A stretch of DNA of 64,000 nt from Cribrihabitans_A neustonicus. Lineage in GTDB: Bacteria > Pseudomonadota > Alphaproteobacteria > Rhodobacterales > Rhodobacteraceae. Where the stretch lies: positions 496,001 through 560,000 of the forward strand of contig NZ_JBMERQ010000001.1 of assembly GCF_048820895.1 (NCBI RefSeq). Reading direction: 5' to 3'. Shown here piece by piece: positions 1 through 9,573 of the stretch. The stretch's first letter is position 1. The number at the start of each line of letters is the position of its first letter. A program made the position numbers and the translations under genes. A model generated the notes under the pieces. It was not told the origin of the DNA. It ran no database searches and saw only the letters and a list, made by a program, of their open reading frames with translations.

Positions 1-2
1 TT

Positions 3-401
3 TGCCGCCGCCTCGGCGGGAGCGGCGCCGGGCAGCTGGCCAAGATGTGCAACCAGATTGCAATTGCAGGCCTTGTGCAGGGGCTGAGCGAAGCGCTGCA
101 TTTCGGTGAGAAGGCGGGTCTGGACGGGCGCGCGGTGGTCGAGGTGATCAGCCAGGGCGCGGCGGGCAGCTGGCAGATGGTGAACCGGCACGAATCCATG
201 CTGGATGACCAGTTTGAACACGGTTTCGCAGTCGATTGGATGCGCAAGGATCTTGGCATCTGCCTGGCGGCGGCGGATGAGGCCGGCGCCAGCCTGCCGG
301 TCACTGCGCTGGTTGATCAGTTTTATAAGGACGTGCAGCGCATGGGCGGCGGGCGCTGGGATACTTCATCCCTGATCAAGCGGCTCCGCGACCTTGGTTA
401 A
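3..401 (+). CDS. NAD(P)-dependent beta-hydroxyacid dehydrogenase, C-terminal part (5' truncated by window edge)
   Basis: The frame is open from the first bases and stops at TAA 399-401, so the gene starts outside the window. About 130 residues remain. They begin with a GAGQLAKMCNQ segment, which matches the start of the C-terminal helical domain of the 3-hydroxyisobutyrate dehydrogenase / beta-hydroxyacid dehydrogenase family; the Lys of the GxGQxxKxxNQ motif is the catalytic residue. The Rossmann NAD-binding half is missing. The rest is the all-helical domain with the typical late stretch SLPVTALVDQFYKDVQ. The substrate cannot be told from this fragment (3-hydroxyisobutyrate, tartronate semialdehyde and similar acids are all possible). 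Confidence 0.85.
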   Translation, partial: CRRLGGSGAGQLAKMCNQIAIAGLVQGLSEALHFGEKAGLDGRAVVEVISQGAAGSWQMVNRHESMLDDQFEHGFAVDWMRKDLGICLAAADEAGASLPVTALVDQFYKDVQRMGGGRWDTSSLIKRLRDLG

Positions 402-428
402 GGTGCGCCGGATAACGTTCTGAAAGAA

Positions 429-454
429 ATGGCCTTTCCTTCGGGAAAGGCCAT
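429..454. terminator. Strong hairpin with UUCG tetraloop between convergent genes
   Basis: An 11-bp perfect stem (ATGGCCTTTCC / GGAAAGGCCAT) closes a TTCG tetraloop. It lies between the convergent dehydrogenase (ends 401) and SYLF gene (ends 515), so it can serve both directions. There is no long T-run after the stem, so a bidirectional terminator or mRNA 3'-end stabiliser is an inference. Confidence 0.6.
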
Positions 455-514
455 GCTTCCGGCAGGGATGTTTTGGCCGAGAGGAAACGAGGACGCGCCT
501 GCTTCCGTCCGCCG

Positions 515-1090
515 TCAGGGGATGATGCGGGTGTATTTGGTGCCTTCCAGCGTGGCGCCGACCCGGAGGCCGGCCTGGCCGAAGACTACTGCCAGCACCG
601 GCGAGGTGAGCGTGTTGGTGTCGGCGGTAAGTGCATTGCCTTCGTCGCGCACCACATACTCTACGTCGGCGCCAGCCGCCCAGCCGGAGGACCGGCGGAA
701 ACCCGCGAGTGCGTCCTCTGTCATGAAGAACAGCACGTGGGCATATTGCTGGGCACCGATTTGCAGCCCTGCGTTGCCCTTCACCGTGGAGTAATAGTCC
801 ACGGTCACGCCATTGATGCGCAGCGCGCCGCGGCCGTAGGCGCCGCCGAAGACAAAGCCTGCTTCGGTCACCAGCGGCATCACCAGCATGGCAGTGGCTT
901 TTTCAGCCAGCGTCACGGTATTGGGGTAGCGGCTGTACATCTGGTTCAGAGTGGCATCGACCCGGGCGTCGATGGTGGCGGCGTTGTTGTTGCCTACGCC
1001 ATTGCCGCAGGCGGCGGTGACGCCGGCACCGGCCAGCGCGCCAAGCGCAAAGCTGCGCCGGGTCAAACGGGAAGAGGAAATTCTGCTCAT
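515..1090 (-). CDS. SYLF-domain (Ysc84/DUF500) exported protein with Tat/lipoprotein-like signal
   Basis: The 191-residue product starts with a twin-arginine sequence (RLTRRSFALG) and a hydrophobic stretch ending in VTAAC, a plausible lipobox, so it is predicted to leave the cytoplasm by Tat and be lipidated. The rest matches the SYLF family: an amphipathic N-terminal region (about residues 40-75), then a beta-rich domain with GFVFGGAYGRGALR and GLQIGAQQYAHVLFF. SYLF domains bind lipids in eukaryotic homologues; the bacterial role is unknown. The gene lies 149 bp downstream of hemB on the same strand. No strong Shine-Dalgarno is seen before the ATG, so the start is supported mainly by the signal sequence. 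Confidence 0.8.
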   Translation of the reverse strand: MSRISSSRLTRRSFALGALAGAGVTAACGNGVGNNNAATIDARVDATLNQMYSRYPNTVTLAEKATAMLVMPLVTEAGFVFGGAYGRGALRINGVTVDYYSTVKGNAGLQIGAQQYAHVLFFMTEDALAGFRRSSGWAAGADVEYVVRDEGNALTADTNTLTSPVLAVVFGQAGLRVGATLEGTKYTRIIP

Positions 1091-1239
1091 GTCTCAGGGG
1101 CCTGTAATGAGTTGCGGACGGGGCCGGTTTGCTCCGGCTCTGGCGGTGGTATACGCGGAAAACCGCTGCCTGTCATCCGCCGTGACGGGCGCGCGGCGGC
1201 TTCCCGCTGAAAAACCCTTGCGTCTGTGCAAAGTCGGCT

Positions 1240-2238
1240 TCAGCCGTTCAGCAGTCGCGCCGCCTCCGGTGCAAAGTAGCTGAGCACGCCGTTGCAGCCC
1301 GCCCGTTTGAAGGCCATCAAGCTTTCCATCATCACCTTTTCGCCATCAATCCAGCCGTTCTGCGCCGCGGCCTGGATCATCGCGTATTCGCCCGAGACCT
1401 GGTAGGCATAGGTCGGCACGCCGAAGCTGGACTTCACCCGGTGGCAGATGTCGAGATAGGCGATGCCGGGCTTCACCATGACCATGTCCGCGCCCTCCAT
1501 CAGGTCGCGCTCAATCAGCCGCAGCGCCTCGTCGCTGTTTCCGGGGTCCATTTGGTAGGTCTTCTTATCGCCCTTGAGAGCGCCGGAGGCGCCTACCGCA
1601 TCGCGGAACGGGCCGTAGTAGGCGGAGGCATATTTGGCGGAGTAGGACAGGATCGCAACGTTGTGGTGGCCCGCTTGCTCCAGCGCCCGGCGCATCGCGC
1701 CGATACGGCCGTCCATCATGTCGGAAGGGCCGATGATGTCAGCGCCGGCCTCGGCCTGGGCGAGGGTCATCTTGACCAGCGCTTCCACCGTGGCGTCGTT
1801 GACGATCTCGCCCTCCACCACATAGCCATCATGTCCATTGATGTTGTAGGGATCCAGAGCCACGTCGGTCATCACCGCAAGACCGGGCGCGGCGGCTTTG
1901 ATCGCGCGGATCGCGCGGTTGGTGAGGTTTTCGGGGTTCCAGGCCTCGGCGCAGTCTTCCGTCTTGAGGCTCGGGTCAGTGTAGGGAAACAGGCAGACCG
2001 CCGGGATGCCGAGTGCCTGGGCCTGCAGCGCGGCCTCGACGGCCTTGTCGACCGAGCGGCGCAGCACGCCGGGCATCGAAGTGATGGGCTCCTCCACACC
2101 GTCGCCTGCGCGGATGAACATTGGCCATATCAGATCGCCCGGGGTGAGCGCGGTCTCCCGCACGAGATCGCGGATCGCGGCGCTGCTGCGGGTACGGCGC
2201 AGGCGGGCGGCGGGAAAGGGGGCTACGGTGGGCTTCAT
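1240..2238 (-). CDS. hemB: Delta-aminolevulinic acid dehydratase (porphobilinogen synthase)
   Basis: HemB condenses two 5-aminolevulinate molecules to porphobilinogen, the first common step of haem, cobalamin and bacteriochlorophyll synthesis, in the cytoplasm. The 332-residue product has the usual family length. Both active-site lysine regions are present (SYSAKYASAYYGPFRDA and MVMVKPG). The metal segment reads ALDPYNINGHDG: the three cysteines of zinc-type enzymes are replaced, as in the alphaproteobacterial group. The start MKPTVAPFPAARLRR at 2238 is chosen over a further 27 upstream codons because those are unlike HemB and the family N-terminus begins here. A weak GAGAG lies about 7 nt upstream. 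No ICE box is seen in front of it. Confidence 0.95.
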   Translation of the reverse strand: MKPTVAPFPAARLRRTRSSAAIRDLVRETALTPGDLIWPMFIRAGDGVEEPITSMPGVLRRSVDKAVEAALQAQALGIPAVCLFPYTDPSLKTEDCAEAWNPENLTNRAIRAIKAAAPGLAVMTDVALDPYNINGHDGYVVEGEIVNDATVEALVKMTLAQAEAGADIIGPSDMMDGRIGAMRRALEQAGHHNVAILSYSAKYASAYYGPFRDAVGASGALKGDKKTYQMDPGNSDEALRLIERDLMEGADMVMVKPGIAYLDICHRVKSSFGVPTYAYQVSGEYAMIQAAAQNGWIDGEKVMMESLMAFKRAGCNGVLSYFAPEAARLLNG

Positions 2239-2420
2239 GGCGTACTCTCGTTTTTGCTTGCCCTTGGGTGGCACGGAAGGGGCGGCAAGAACAAGAGCCA
2301 CATTCGCCGCGTTTGGCAAGCCGCAGGTTTTGCGGGCTTGCCTGCGCCGCGCGTGCAGTTGATATAGGAGCCTCAGGCAAGATCGGGCCGAAGGGCCGGC
2401 AGCGGAAGGATGGGGCTCGG

Positions 2421-2942
2421 GTGGATCTGTTTAACATTCTTTATGAACTGATTGACCTGCGGTCCTTTTCCAACCTTTGGTACTGGATATCGCTGGCGGT
2501 GATGTGGTCTTCGGCCAGCCATTGGGTGCTGGGGGTGCCGTTTGACATGGTTTACCGCGCGCGCCGCAATGGCGGGCAGGCGGCGCAGGACTTGGAGGAC
2601 ATCGTCCGGATCAACGTGAACCGGCTCCTGTATGTGGCCGAGGTTTCCGGCCCCTGGCTGCTGGCGCTCGGCTGCTTTGTTCTCACCATGCTGGGGCTTC
2701 TGGGGTTTCTTTACCTGGTGGAGTTTGCCCAGGCGGTGTTTCTGCTTATGTTCCCGATGGCAGTGGTGAGCCTGATCAGCCTCGCCACCGCGCGCCGCAT
2801 CGCGCAGGAACAGGCGACGGGTGAGGCGCTTCGGCGGCGGTTGGCAACCTGCCGGCTCATCATTCAGTTCGTAGGGCTGGTGTCGATCTTCGTCACCGCG
2901 CTGTGGGGCATGTATCAGAATCTGACCATCGGGGTCTTTTGA
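2421..2942 (+). CDS. Small integral membrane protein preceding mfd (function unknown)
   Basis: The frame is open from 2268, but the first 51 codons are low-complexity and unlike a protein start. GTG at 2421 (VDLFNILYELIDLRSFSN) with AAGGA about 10 nt upstream gives a 173-residue protein. It has about four hydrophobic helices: near residues 18-35, 70-95, 100-122 and 140-165. Similar proteins next to mfd in Roseobacters are, as I recall, sometimes labelled 'component of SufBCD complex'. Nothing in the sequence supports an Fe-S role, so I leave it unnamed. It is 43 bp upstream of mfd and may be cotranscribed with it; a 7-bp stem hairpin (2947-2963) sits in the gap. Confidence 0.75.
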   Translation: MDLFNILYELIDLRSFSNLWYWISLAVMWSSASHWVLGVPFDMVYRARRNGGQAAQDLEDIVRINVNRLLYVAEVSGPWLLALGCFVLTMLGLLGFLYLVEFAQAVFLLMFPMAVVSLISLATARRIAQEQATGEALRRRLATCRLIIQFVGLVSIFVTALWGMYQNLTIGVF

Positions 2943-2985
2943 GGGACCCGGCGTTGCGCCGGGGACAAGTCGGGAAAGGGCAGGC

Positions 2986-5900
2986 ATGGCACGGCAGGCA
3001 ATCACCATGGGCGGCGCGCCGGAGGGTTATGATGCGCGGCTGATCCTGAAGGAAGTGAAGAAATCCGGCGGCCCCGTCCTGCATGTGGCGCGCGACGACA
3101 AGCGGATGGAGGCGATGCGCGCGGCGCTGGCCTTCTTTGCTCCCGATATGCCGGTCTTCATATTTCCGGGCTGGGACTGCCTGCCGTATGACCGGGTATC
3201 GCCGAACGCCGATATCTCGGCCGCGCGGATGGCCACGCTGGCGGCGCTTGTGCACCAGATGCCGGAGCACTTTGTGCTGCTCACCACGCTCAACGCTGCC
3301 AGCCAGCGGGTGCCTGCGCGCGAGGTGCTGCGCGAGGCCGCTTTCACGGCGCGGGTGGATCATCGGGTGGATGAGGATGCCCTCCGCAAGTTCCTGGTGC
3401 GCATGGGGTTCACCCAGAGCCCGACGGTGATGGAGCCGGGCGATTACGCGATCCGCGGCGGCATTATCGACATCTTCCCGCCGGGCGAAAGCGGCCCGGT
3501 GCGGCTGGATCTGTTCGGTGACGTTCTGGACGGCGCCCGCAGGTTCGATCCGGCCACCCAGCGCACTACGGAAAAGCTGGAGATGGTGGAACTGGCACCG
3601 GTTAGCGAAGTGATCCTGGATGAGGCGGCGATTACCCGTTTCCGGCAGAACTACCGCATAGAGTTCGGTGCTGCGGGCACCGATGACCCGCTGTACGAGG
3701 CAGTGAGCGCGGGGCGCAAGCACCAGGGCATCGAGCATTGGCTGCCTTTCTTCCACGAAAAGCTTGAGACGCTGTTTGATTACCTGCCGGAGGCGACGGT
3801 CACGCTCGACGATCAGGTAACCCCGGCGCGGCTCGCGCGGTGGGAGACGATTGCAGACCAGTACGAGACTCGCAAGCAGGCAATGACCCAGAAGGGGCGG
3901 ATGGGCACCGTCTACAAGCCCGCGCCGCCGGGTCTGCTGTATCTTGACGATACCGCATGGGAGCAGGCCACCGCGGCGCACCGGATGGTGCAGTTCCATC
4001 CGCTGCCGCAGGCCTCCGGCCCCGGAGTCGTGGATGCGGGCGGCCGCATCGGGCGCAATTTCGCGCCCGAGCGTCAGCAGGAAAACATCAGCCTTTTCGG
4101 AGCTTTGGCCGAGCATCTGAAAGCGAGGATGCAGGAGGGCCCGGTGCTCATCGCCTCCTATTCCGAGGGCGCGCGCGAGCGTCTCACGGGCCTCATCGAG
4201 GACGAGGGCCTGGCGGAAGCGATCCCGGTGCGCGACGGCACCCGCATCGGCAAGTCCGGCCTGCACCTTGCGGTCTGGGCGCTGGAGCACGGGTTCGAGG
4301 CGCCGGATATGACGGTGATTTCGGAGCAGGACGTGCTGGGCGACCGGCTGATCCGCGCGCCGAAGAAGCGCCGCAAGGCGGAGAACTTCCTGACCGAGGC
4401 GCAATCGCTCTCGCCCGGCGATCTGGTCGTGCATGTGGATCACGGCATCGGCCGCTACCAGGGGCTGGAGGTGGTCACCGCCGCCGGCGCCGCGCATGAG
4501 TGCCTGCTTCTGGAATATGCTGAAGAGACAAAGCTTTACCTGCCGGTCGAAAACATCGAGCTACTGTCGAAATACGGCCACGAGGAAGGGCTCCTGGACA
4601 AGCTTGGCGGCGGCGCCTGGCAGGCCAAGAAGGCCAAGCTGAAAGAGCGCATCCGCGAGATGGCCGACCGGCTGATCCGCATCGCCGCCGAGCGCGCCTT
4701 GCGCAAGGCGCCGGTGATGGATCCGCCGCCGCACGCCTGGGAGGAGTTTTCGGCCCGCTTCCCCTATCAGGAGACCGACGACCAGCTCCGCGCGATCGAG
4801 GACGTGATGGCGGATCTGCATTCGGGCCAGCCGATGGACCGGCTGGTCTGCGGCGATGTCGGCTTCGGAAAGACGGAGGTGGCGATGCGGGCGGCCTTCG
4901 TGGCCGCCATGTCCGGCCTTCAGGTTGCGGTGGTGGCGCCGACCACGCTGCTGGCCCGCCAGCACGCCGCCTCTTTTAAGGCGCGGTTCAGGGGCTTTCC
5001 CCTGGAAGTCAGGCAGTTGTCGCGCTTTGTGTCTTCCAAGGAAGCGAGCCAGACCCGCGAGGGCCTCGCCAAGGGAACAGTCGACATCGTGATCGGCACC
5101 CATGCCCTTCTGGCCAAGAACGTCCGGTTCCAGAACCTCGGCCTGCTGGTTATCGACGAGGAGCAGCACTTCGGCGTCGGCCACAAGGAACGGCTGAAAC
5201 AGCTCCGCTCCGACATTCATGTGCTTACGCTCACGGCGACGCCTATCCCGCGTACTTTGCAGCTTAGCCTCACCGGCGTGCGGGATCTCTCGATCATTGG
5301 CACGCCGCCGGTGGACCGTCTTGCCATCCGAACCTATGTCAGCGAGTTCGACCCCGTCACCGTGCGCGAGGCGCTGTTGCGCGAGCATTACCGCGGCGGG
5401 CAGAGCTTTTACGTGGTGCCCCGCATTACCGACTTGCCGGAGATCGAGGAGTTCCTCAAAGAGCAGCTTCCGGAGCTCACTTATGTAATCGCGCACGGGC
5501 AGATGGCGGCGGGAGAGCTGGATGACCGGATGAATGCCTTCTACGACGGCAAGTTCGACATCCTGCTCGCAACGACCATCGTGGAATCCGGGCTCGACAT
5601 TCCGACCGCGAACACGATGGTGGTGCACCGCGCCGACATGTTCGGCCTCGCCCAGCTCTACCAGATCCGCGGCCGGGTGGGCCGCTCGAAAACCCGGGCC
5701 TATGCCTACCTCACCACCAAGCCGCGCCAGCGCCTGACCGCCACTGCGGAGAAGCGGCTGCGGGTGCTCGGTTCGCTCGACACTTTGGGTGCGGGGTTCA
5801 CGCTGGCCAGCCAGGACCTCGATATCCGCGGTGCAGGCAATCTTTTGGGCGAGGAGCAGTCGGGGCAGATGCGCGACGTGGGCTACGAGCTTTACCAGTC

Positions 5901-6441
5901 GATGCTGGAGGAGGCGATTGCCAAGATTCGCACGGGCGAGATGGAGGGTCTGTCGGACGCCGACGAGCAATGGGCGCCGCAGATCAACCTTGGCGTGCCG
6001 GTGCTGATCCCCGAGGACTATGTTCCGGATCTCGACGTGCGCCTGGGGCTTTACCGGCGATTGTCCTCGCTCACCACCAAGGTGGAGCTGGAAGGCTTTG
6101 CCGCGGAGCTGATCGACCGCTTCGGCAAACTGCCGAAGGAGGTGAACACGCTGCTCCTGGTGGTGCGGATCAAGGCAATGTGCAAGCGCGCAGGCATCGC
6201 CAAGCTCGACGGCGGGCCCAAGGGTGCGACGATCCAGTTCCACAACGACAAGTTCGCATCGCCCCAGGGGCTGGTGGAGTTCATCAAGGCGCAGGACGGG
6301 CTGGCCAAGGTGAAGGACAACAAGATCGTGGTGCGCCGGGACTGGAAGAAGGACAGCGACAAGATCAAAGGCGCCTTCGCCATTGCCCGCGACCTCGCCG
6401 AGAAAGTGGTGGCGGAGAAGAAGAAAAAGGCCAGGACCTGA
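2986..6441 (+). CDS. mfd: Transcription-repair coupling factor
   Basis: Mfd removes RNA polymerase stalled at DNA lesions and recruits UvrA for strand-specific repair. The 1151-residue product has the family length. Visible parts in order: UvrB-like N-terminal modules (to about residue 350), the RNA-polymerase-interacting domain starting LSPGDLVVHVDHGIGRYQG (about residues 475-545), then the RecG-like translocase with Walker A GDVGFGKTE, DEEQ box VIDEEQHFGVGHKERLK, TATPIPRTLQLSLTG, and motif VI QIRGRVGRSKTRAYAYL. The C-terminal TRCF domain (about 990-1110) follows and a lysine-rich tail ends the protein. The ATG at 2986 follows GAAAGGG with good spacing. No SOS box is seen upstream. Confidence 0.98.
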   Translation: MARQAITMGGAPEGYDARLILKEVKKSGGPVLHVARDDKRMEAMRAALAFFAPDMPVFIFPGWDCLPYDRVSPNADISAARMATLAALVHQMPEHFVLLTTLNAASQRVPAREVLREAAFTARVDHRVDEDALRKFLVRMGFTQSPTVMEPGDYAIRGGIIDIFPPGESGPVRLDLFGDVLDGARRFDPATQRTTEKLEMVELAPVSEVILDEAAITRFRQNYRIEFGAAGTDDPLYEAVSAGRKHQGIEHWLPFFHEKLETLFDYLPEATVTLDDQVTPARLARWETIADQYETRKQAMTQKGRMGTVYKPAPPGLLYLDDTAWEQATAAHRMVQFHPLPQASGPGVVDAGGRIGRNFAPERQQENISLFGALAEHLKARMQEGPVLIASYSEGARERLTGLIEDEGLAEAIPVRDGTRIGKSGLHLAVWALEHGFEAPDMTVISEQDVLGDRLIRAPKKRRKAENFLTEAQSLSPGDLVVHVDHGIGRYQGLEVVTAAGAAHECLLLEYAEETKLYLPVENIELLSKYGHEEGLLDKLGGGAWQAKKAKLKERIREMADRLIRIAAERALRKAPVMDPPPHAWEEFSARFPYQETDDQLRAIEDVMADLHSGQPMDRLVCGDVGFGKTEVAMRAAFVAAMSGLQVAVVAPTTLLARQHAASFKARFRGFPLEVRQLSRFVSSKEASQTREGLAKGTVDIVIGTHALLAKNVRFQNLGLLVIDEEQHFGVGHKERLKQLRSDIHVLTLTATPIPRTLQLSLTGVRDLSIIGTPPVDRLAIRTYVSEFDPVTVREALLREHYRGGQSFYVVPRITDLPEIEEFLKEQLPELTYVIAHGQMAAGELDDRMNAFYDGKFDILLATTIVESGLDIPTANTMVVHRADMFGLAQLYQIRGRVGRSKTRAYAYLTTKPRQRLTATAEKRLRVLGSLDTLGAGFTLASQDLDIRGAGNLLGEEQSGQMRDVGYELYQSMLEEAIAKIRTGEMEGLSDADEQWAPQINLGVPVLIPEDYVPDLDVRLGLYRRLSSLTTKVELEGFAAELIDRFGKLPKEVNTLLLVVRIKAMCKRAGIAKLDGGPKGATIQFHNDKFASPQGLVEFIKAQDGLAKVKDNKIVVRRDWKKDSDKIKGAFAIARDLAEKVVAEKKKKART

Positions 6442-6497
6442 CCCAGGCGCCAGGGAAATTGGGATTCTTCTGGTAAATTCCCTTGCAGGAAATTTGC

Positions 6498-8174
6498 TCA
6501 GCCGCAGCAGCCGTCAGGGACCATCGCGGCCTGAGCGCAGAAACAGGAGGCGCCGACCGCGCGGTCGGCGCGCGCCAGCGCCAGGTCCAGTTTCTGTTGT
6601 ATGTGTTTGATCTCAACGTGTTTTCCGCGGGCTTTCAGGCAGTCGTGCAGCCCCTTGAGACTCCAGACGTTGCCCGGGTGGATTGAGGCACGCGGCAGCG
6701 TGCTGTCGAGGCCGAGATCGGCGCGGTAGACGGCTTCGGCTTCTTTCGAACGTCCCTGTTCGAACAGCAGTGCGCCGAGCGCGTGGCGGGCGGGCTGCAT
6801 CCAGCCCCAGGGCTCGTCATAGGGGAGGCTGTCGTCAAGCTCCGCCGAGCGGCGCAGGTGGTCAAAAGCCGTGTCAAAGTTGCCCTTGCGGTATTCAATC
6901 TCCCCGCGCAGCATTTCTGCAGCAATTTCAAGAAGGTCCACCACGCGGTTGTTGTGCAGCAGGCGGCTTTCCGGCACCCGTGCCATCGCCTCGAGGAAGC
7001 GCGCTTCCTCGGCCTCAGCCTCTGCGACCCGGCCGGTGGCGGCAAAGGCGATGGCGCGGGCATAATGCGTGTTTGCGGAGAGCGTGCGGTACAGGTCCGT
7101 GTCGGCGGGCAGCTCCAGTGCCATTGCCTCCTCCCAGCGCCCGAAGCGCACGAGAATATGCGGCAGCATCGCAAGATAGCTTTCGAAATAGTCCGCCATC
7201 GGCGGGCTTTCGATACGCAGCATGGCCTCGGGCGTGGTTTCCCACATGGCCTTATTGGCGCGCAGGGCCGGTTCGATCTGGCCAAGGAACAGCGCGCCGT
7301 AGATCACAAAGTGGTAGTTGTGCAGGCGGTAGCCGGTGTAGATGTTGAAAGCGCTTTCGCGGGCGTAATACTTGAGGTCGGCCTCCACCGCCTTCTGGTT
7401 CCAGTGCACGACGCCGTGGTAGTCACCGCAAAGCACATCGATATGGGTCGGCATATGCACCAGGTGGCCCGCGTCCGGCACCAGCGTGCGCAGCACGTCG
7501 GCGGCCTTCAGCGCCTTTTCGGGGGTGGGCGACATCTCCATCAGGTGGACGTAGAGGTGCAATATGCCGGGATGCTGCATGGCGCCGGGAGCGGCCTGCA
7601 TGGCGTCCTCCAGCACATTCCGAGCTTCCAGAGTGGCCGCGCCTTCCGCCGGGGTGCCGCGCTTCAGGTCCCACATCTGCCAGGGGGTGAGGTTCAGGAG
7701 GCTTTCGGCATAGACGGTGCGCAAGTCCAGATGGTCCGGGCAGGCGGCGAAAGCAGCGCGCATCGCATCGGCAAAGGCGTGATCCCAGCCGTGCATGTCC
7801 GCGGCCGGCGTGCGCTGCGGATAGCGGGCGGTGAGCGCACGGATCAGCTGAATCTCGGCCTCCGTGCAGCCGTCCTCCAGGCAGGCGAGTGCGGCTTGCG
7901 TTGCGTCATAAGCGACCGCGAGCGCGTCCGCGCGGCCCTTGTCGTCGCGCAACGCCCAAGGGAGGTTGTAGTTCGGCCCGGCGGCATAGGCTATGCCCCA
8001 ATGCGCCATGGCACAGCGCGGATCGTGCGCCAAGGCGCGGCGGAAGCAGGCGATGGCCTCGTCGTGGTTATAGCCGTAGGTCCAGATCAGGCCGCGATCG
8101 AACCAGAATTGCGTATCGGGTGAGGTGGTGGTCACAGGGCAGGTGTAGCTGCCGAGGTTGTAGCCGTACCGCAT
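6498..8174 (-). CDS. Tetratricopeptide-repeat protein (TTC38-like)
   Basis: The 558-residue soluble protein starts MRYGYNLGSYTCPVTT and has no signal peptide or membrane segment. TPR-type helical hairpins are recognisable, such as FDRGLIWTYGYNHDEAIACFRRAL (about residues 27-50), which is followed by HDPRCAMAHWGIAYA, and repeats near the C-terminus. The whole-length pattern resembles the TTC38-like family found in bacteria and eukaryotes, whose role is unknown. Start choice is good: GGGGAGG lies 7 nt before the ATG. It converges with mfd (57 bp between stops) and is separated from the transporter gene behind it by 73 bp. Confidence 0.8.
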   Translation of the reverse strand: MRYGYNLGSYTCPVTTTSPDTQFWFDRGLIWTYGYNHDEAIACFRRALAHDPRCAMAHWGIAYAAGPNYNLPWALRDDKGRADALAVAYDATQAALACLEDGCTEAEIQLIRALTARYPQRTPAADMHGWDHAFADAMRAAFAACPDHLDLRTVYAESLLNLTPWQMWDLKRGTPAEGAATLEARNVLEDAMQAAPGAMQHPGILHLYVHLMEMSPTPEKALKAADVLRTLVPDAGHLVHMPTHIDVLCGDYHGVVHWNQKAVEADLKYYARESAFNIYTGYRLHNYHFVIYGALFLGQIEPALRANKAMWETTPEAMLRIESPPMADYFESYLAMLPHILVRFGRWEEAMALELPADTDLYRTLSANTHYARAIAFAATGRVAEAEAEEARFLEAMARVPESRLLHNNRVVDLLEIAAEMLRGEIEYRKGNFDTAFDHLRRSAELDDSLPYDEPWGWMQPARHALGALLFEQGRSKEAEAVYRADLGLDSTLPRASIHPGNVWSLKGLHDCLKARGKHVEIKHIQQKLDLALARADRAVGASCFCAQAAMVPDGCCG

Positions 8175-8247
8175 GAAAAAACCTCCCCAATCGTCTGGAG
8201 AGGTTAGGCGCGGGCCGGTGCCCGGGCAAGGCGGTTTCGGGTGCGGA

Positions 8248-9471
8248 TCACTCGGCCGGCAGCCGTTCCTCGGTCCGGGCCATTTGCAGCATCAGGAAGA
8301 ACGCCAGCGAGGCCATCGCCAGAAGCCCGCAACCCAGGGGCAGCAGTGAGCCGTCGAACATCAGCCCCACCGGCGCGGCGATCAACGCGGCCAACACGGT
8401 GGAGATCGAGCCAATCACAGAGGCGGCCATGCCCGCGATGTGGCCCATCGGTTCCATCGCGATGGCGTTGAGGTTTCCAAGCGTGGTGCCTGCGAGGAAG
8501 AAGACGCTGGTCTGCCAGAAGACGAAACAGGCAAACAGCACATTCTGGGGAAGGCCGGCAGTGCTCAAAAGCAGCATGATCGTGCAGACCGCGATCTGCA
8601 CCCGGAGCGACCAGGTCACGATGCGGCGCATGCCGACGCGCACAACGATGAACGCGTTCAGCACGCTGGCGGTGCCTGCCATCAGGGCAACGAGGCCGAA
8701 CCAGAACGGAAAGCTTTCGGCGCGGCCGAAGATCACGTCATAGATCGGCTGCACCATGGTGAGCATGGTCAGCAGCATGCCCATGCACAGCGCCTGCACC
8801 AGGATCGACAGCCGCACCGAGGGATGGGCGAACATCTCCTGCACCGCGGCCATGAGGAGCGGCATGCGGAAGGGGCGGCGGTCCTCGCGGGCCAGCGTCT
8901 CGGGCAGGCGCAGACCCATCCAGAGCACCATGATGACGGCAAACAGCGCAAAAGCGAGGAAGATACCGCGCCAGCCGGAGAACGCGATGATGCCCGCGCC
9001 CAGCATCGGCGCGATGGCCGGAACCAGAGTGAAGATCATCATCGCAAGCGACATCAGCTTGGCCATTTCCCGGCCCGCAAAGAGGTCGCGGACGATGGCG
9101 ATCCCGACGATGCGCGGACCCGCGGCACCCAATCCCATCAGCACGCGGGAGACCAGCAGCACCTCCAGTGACTGCGCCAGCCAGGCCGAGGCCGCCCCTA
9201 GAATGTAGAGCGCCGCGCCCCCCGCGATCACCCGCTTGCGGCCGAAGGCGTCGGACAGCGGCCCTGTGAAGAAGGTGCCGATCCCGATGCCCAGCATGAA
9301 GGCGGTCAGCACCAGCTGGGCGCGGTTGACGTCATCCGGGCTGAGCGCGGCACCGATTTCCGGCAGGGCCGGAAGCATGGCGTCGATCGAAAAGGCAATG
9401 GTGGCGAACATCATCGCGATCAACGCCACGAATTCGGCCTTGGCCATGCCGTGCGCAGGGGAATTCGACAT
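8248..9471 (-). CDS. Multidrug efflux MFS transporter, Bcr/CflA family
   Basis: The 407-residue membrane protein has 12 predicted helices and the Bcr/CflA pattern: an early DAMLPALPEIG segment after helix 1, motif A GPLSDAFGRKRVIAG between helices 2 and 3, and the motif-C-like stretch RVLMGLGAAGPRIVGIAIVRD. The family expels drugs such as bicyclomycin or sulfonamides, or small metabolites, using the proton gradient. The true substrate here is unknown. Start: MSNSPAHGMAKAEF with AGAGG upstream. The 149-bp gap behind it carries an inverted repeat (9574-9591) that could be an operator. Confidence 0.88.
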   Translation of the reverse strand: MSNSPAHGMAKAEFVALIAMMFATIAFSIDAMLPALPEIGAALSPDDVNRAQLVLTAFMLGIGIGTFFTGPLSDAFGRKRVIAGGAALYILGAASAWLAQSLEVLLVSRVLMGLGAAGPRIVGIAIVRDLFAGREMAKLMSLAMMIFTLVPAIAPMLGAGIIAFSGWRGIFLAFALFAVIMVLWMGLRLPETLAREDRRPFRMPLLMAAVQEMFAHPSVRLSILVQALCMGMLLTMLTMVQPIYDVIFGRAESFPFWFGLVALMAGTASVLNAFIVVRVGMRRIVTWSLRVQIAVCTIMLLLSTAGLPQNVLFACFVFWQTSVFFLAGTTLGNLNAIAMEPMGHIAGMAASVIGSISTVLAALIAAPVGLMFDGSLLPLGCGLLAMASLAFFLMLQMARTEERLPAE

Positions 9472-9573
9472 CTGGAACCTCTTACACCTCTTCAGGCGGC
9501 GCCGGGGATCGGTCCGGACTGGGAGGCATCCGTTCCGGGTATCACGAATCCCCGGAGCGGACCAGCACCGCGC

